Shown: positions 15,362-16,643 of the stretch, one piece after another
Layout of the letters: each line of letters starts with the position of its first letter
How positions within the stretch are numbered: the first letter of the stretch is position 1
Assembly: GCA_031550755.1 (NCBI GenBank)
Contig: JAVBOJ010000070.1
Location: 1-16,643 of the forward strand
Reading direction: 5' to 3'
DNA from: JAVBOJ01 sp031550755
Lineage (GTDB): Bacteria; Bacillota; Clostridia; Oscillospirales; UBA929
DNA length: 16,643 nt
Program-made: the position numbers and the translations under genes
Notes under the pieces: model-generated
Database searches by the model: none
Seen by the model: the letters and a program-made list of their open reading frames with translations, nothing else
Told to the model about the DNA's origin: nothing

Positions 15362-15711
15362 AATATACAGTAACGCTCAATGAGACCCGCTATGAAATCG
15401 AGCTGGAGGAGGGCTACGCCCAGGTCGCGGGCGCCGAGGCGGCCAAGACTTCTCCCGCGGCCCGCCCGACAGCGCCTGTAGCCCCGGTTGCGGGCGGCGG
15501 AGTCACCGTCAGCGCCCCCATGCCCGGCACGGTTTTGAATGTAGCTGTGGCGGACGGCCAGCAGGTCAAGGAAGGCCAGCTTTTGCTGGTGCTGGAGGCT
15601 ATGAAAATGGAAAACGAGATCGTCGCGCCGGTATCCGGCACAGTGTCCGGCGTCAAGGTTTCGCGCGGCCAAGCGGTGGATTCCGGCACAGTTTTTTTGA
15701 CAATTTTGTAA
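15358..15711 (+). CDS. Biotin carboxyl carrier subunit of the decarboxylase (GcdC/MmdC-like)
   Basis: A 117-residue biotinyl carrier. The N-terminal segment MKYTVTLNETRYEIELEE is the usual opening for this family. A short Ala/Pro linker (about 33-47) leads to a biotinyl/lipoyl domain at about 49-117 with APMPGTVLNV and the biotin site EAMKMENEI, in which Lys83 is the residue that carries biotin. It shuttles CO2 from the carboxyltransferase (alpha) subunit to the membrane beta subunit. The linker is much shorter than the long Ala/Pro linkers of Acidaminococcus-type GcdC, an observation that gives no substrate by itself. ATG 15358 overlaps the stop of the OadG-like gene. Ends 12 bp before a hairpin cluster; no alpha gene follows. 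Confidence 0.93.
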   Translation: MKYTVTLNETRYEIELEEGYAQVAGAEAAKTSPAARPTAPVAPVAGGGVTVSAPMPGTVLNVAVADGQQVKEGQLLLVLEAMKMENEIVAPVSGTVSGVKVSRGQAVDSGTVFLTIL

Positions 15712-15723
15712 CGGAAACTGCAA

Positions 15724-15753
15724 TAAGCCCCCGTCCGAAAGGACGGGGGCTTA
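15724..15753. terminator. GC-rich hairpin 1 of a three-hairpin cluster
   Basis: TAAGCCCCCGTCC (15724-15736) pairs perfectly over 13 bp with GGACGGGGGCTTA (15741-15753), closed by a GAAA (GNRA) tetraloop. On the plus strand it is followed by AGGCTGTC, not a T-run. On the minus strand it is followed by TTGC after the shared TTA. It could terminate transcripts from either side, more plausibly gatB. Confidence 0.7.
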
Positions 15754-15784
15754 GGCTGTCAAAAAACAAATTTTTTGACAGCCT
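15753..15784. repeat. Hairpin 2 of the cluster, 14-bp stem with A6/T6 tracts
   Basis: AGGCTGTCAAAAAA (15753-15766), loop CAAA, TTTTTTGACAGCCT (15771-15784): a perfect stem. The A and T tracts sit next to the loop, so this is not the usual layout of a terminator with its T-run after the stem. It abuts hairpins 1 and 3. Confidence 0.75.
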
Positions 15785-15814
15785 GACCGCTTCCCATCAG
15801 GGAAGCGGTCTTTT
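15785..15814 (+). terminator. Intrinsic terminator (hairpin 3 of the cluster) for the decarboxylase operon
   Basis: GACCGCTTCCC (15785-15795), loop ATCA, GGGAAGCGGTC (15800-15810), then TTTT. It has the layout of a plus-strand terminator and lies about 70 nt after the biotin carrier stop and 6 nt before the convergent gatB stop. Confidence 0.8.
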
Positions 15815-15820
15815 CATCTC

Positions 15821-16643
15821 TCATTGCTCCAGCAGCCCGATCAAAATCTTCTGGAACAGCCCGGGGTTTCCCTTGCCGGCGGACGCCTTCATGCACTGCC
15901 CCACAAGGAACCCCAGCGCGTTTGTCTTGCCGGCTCTGTAGTCAGCCGCCGACTTGGGATTGTTCTCGATCGCCTGCTGCGCCCACGTGCGCAGGGCGCT
16001 GTCGTCGCTAACCTGTTTCAGTCCCAGCCGCTCCACAATGGCGGCAGGGTCGCCGCCCTGACCGAGCAGCTCTGCCACCACTTTTTTGCCGGCGTTGCTG
16101 GAAATTTCGGCCTTTTCGATCATCAAAATGAGCGCCGTCAGGCTCTGTGGGGTAATTTTGGTATCATCCAGCTCAATTTCCTTCTCGTTGAGCTCCTTGG
16201 CGATGTCGGACAGCAGCCAGTTGGCCACCGCCTTGGCCGACGCGCCCAGCTTGACGCATTCGTCCACAAACGCCGCGCGCACACGGTTTTCCGACAGCAG
16301 CCCCGCGTCGTACAGCGGCAGACCGTAGGTCTCCATAAAACGCGCCAGTTTCTGCCCCGGCAGCTCGGGGATGGTGATCGCGTCGATATAGGCGTCGTCG
16401 ATGACCACCGGCAACAGGTCTGGATCGGGGAAATAGCGGTAATCCTGCGCGTCCTCCTTGGAGCGCATGACGCTGTTTACCCCGGCCTCATCGTCCCAGC
16501 GGCGGGTCTCCTGCTCAATGACGCCGCCGGCGCTCACCACCCGGATCTGCCGCGCGGACTCATACTGAATGGCCCGCCACGCGCCCGAAAAGGTGTTGAC
16601 ATTTTTCATTTCCACGCGGGTGCCGAATTCCTCCGCGCCAAAC
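15821..16643 (-). CDS. gatB: Aspartyl/glutamyl-tRNA(Asn/Gln) amidotransferase subunit B (C-terminal part, cut by window edge)
   Basis: GatB is the tRNA-binding and kinase-like subunit of GatCAB, which converts misacylated Glu-tRNA-Gln and Asp-tRNA-Asn to the amides. About 273 codons are present, running in from the right edge: the frame is open to 16643 and reads FGAEEFGTRVEMKNVNTFSG, the conserved GTRxExKNxNSF block. Next come RWDDEAGVNSVMRSKEDAQDYRYFPDPDLLPV (given here only as markers WDDEAG, MRSKEDAQDYRYFPDPDL), the helical linker domain, and the C-terminal YqeY-like tRNA-binding domain ending in LFQKILIGLLEQ. A GTG at 16613-16615 lies inside the conserved block and is not the start. The C-terminus is intact. 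Convergent with the decarboxylase operon. Its presence implies an indirect route to Gln- and/or Asn-tRNA. Confidence 0.95.
   Translation of the reverse strand, partial: FGAEEFGTRVEMKNVNTFSGAWRAIQYESARQIRVVSAGGVIEQETRRWDDEAGVNSVMRSKEDAQDYRYFPDPDLLPVVIDDAYIDAITIPELPGQKLARFMETYGLPLYDAGLLSENRVRAAFVDECVKLGASAKAVANWLLSDIAKELNEKEIELDDTKITPQSLTALILMIEKAEISSNAGKKVVAELLGQGGDPAAIVERLGLKQVSDDSALRTWAQQAIENNPKSAADYRAGKTNALGFLVGQCMKASAGKGNPGLFQKILIGLLEQ

Overview
The window looks like ordinary core chromosome of a fairly GC-rich, low-G+C-lineage (Firmicutes) anaerobe of the class Clostridia, probably of Oscillospiraceae/Ruminococcaceae type. The pointers are a Phe-specific T-box leader in front of pheST, separate secD and secF genes of the short Gram-positive type, strong AGGAGG ribosome sites, a biotin-dependent sodium-pumping decarboxylase module, a GatB-type amidotransferase subunit, and a short interspersed hairpin of a kind I associate with that group. 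The lineage call is an inference. I see no prophage, insertion sequence, CRISPR array, tRNA or rRNA.

Layout. Positions 1-143 (minus) hold the start of tsaE, cut by the window edge. Divergent from it, a strong promoter (340-368) drives a T-box leader (about 375-633) and then pheS and pheT (656-4092), the two subunits of phenylalanyl-tRNA synthetase. pheT converges on a tyrosine recombinase (4089-5072, minus); their two TAG stops share one CTAG. An aldo/keto reductase (5125-6072) follows with its own terminator. A 235-bp gap then holds a perfect AT-rich 38-nt inverted repeat and the lead-in to a 54-residue Cys-rich protein (6308-6472).

A tight minus-strand operon runs from 11411 down to 6447: ahcY, metK, a wecC-like UDP-ManNAc dehydrogenase, and radA. 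The last two junctions are ATGA overlaps, and metK's ribosome site overlaps the ahcY stop. Its first gene appears to lack a usual start codon: the conserved N-terminus and a perfect Shine-Dalgarno point to CTG at 11409-11411. metK and ahcY work together in the SAM cycle (SAM synthesis and SAH removal). A divergent promoter pair (about 11438-11530) separates this operon from secD-secF (11568-13819), the accessory membrane part of the Sec translocase, which ends at a strong terminator.

The last plus-strand unit (13895-15711) encodes the beta membrane subunit, a small OadG-type subunit and a biotin carrier of a Na+-translocating decarboxylase, with no carboxyltransferase (alpha) gene beside it. 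A cluster of three hairpins (15724-15814) separates it from the convergent C-terminal part of gatB (15821-16643, cut by the edge).

I found no convincing new multi-gene system. The observations most worth a second look are the non-AUG start of ahcY, the AT-rich palindrome, the alpha-less decarboxylase module, and the mixed ahcY-metK-wecC-radA operon.
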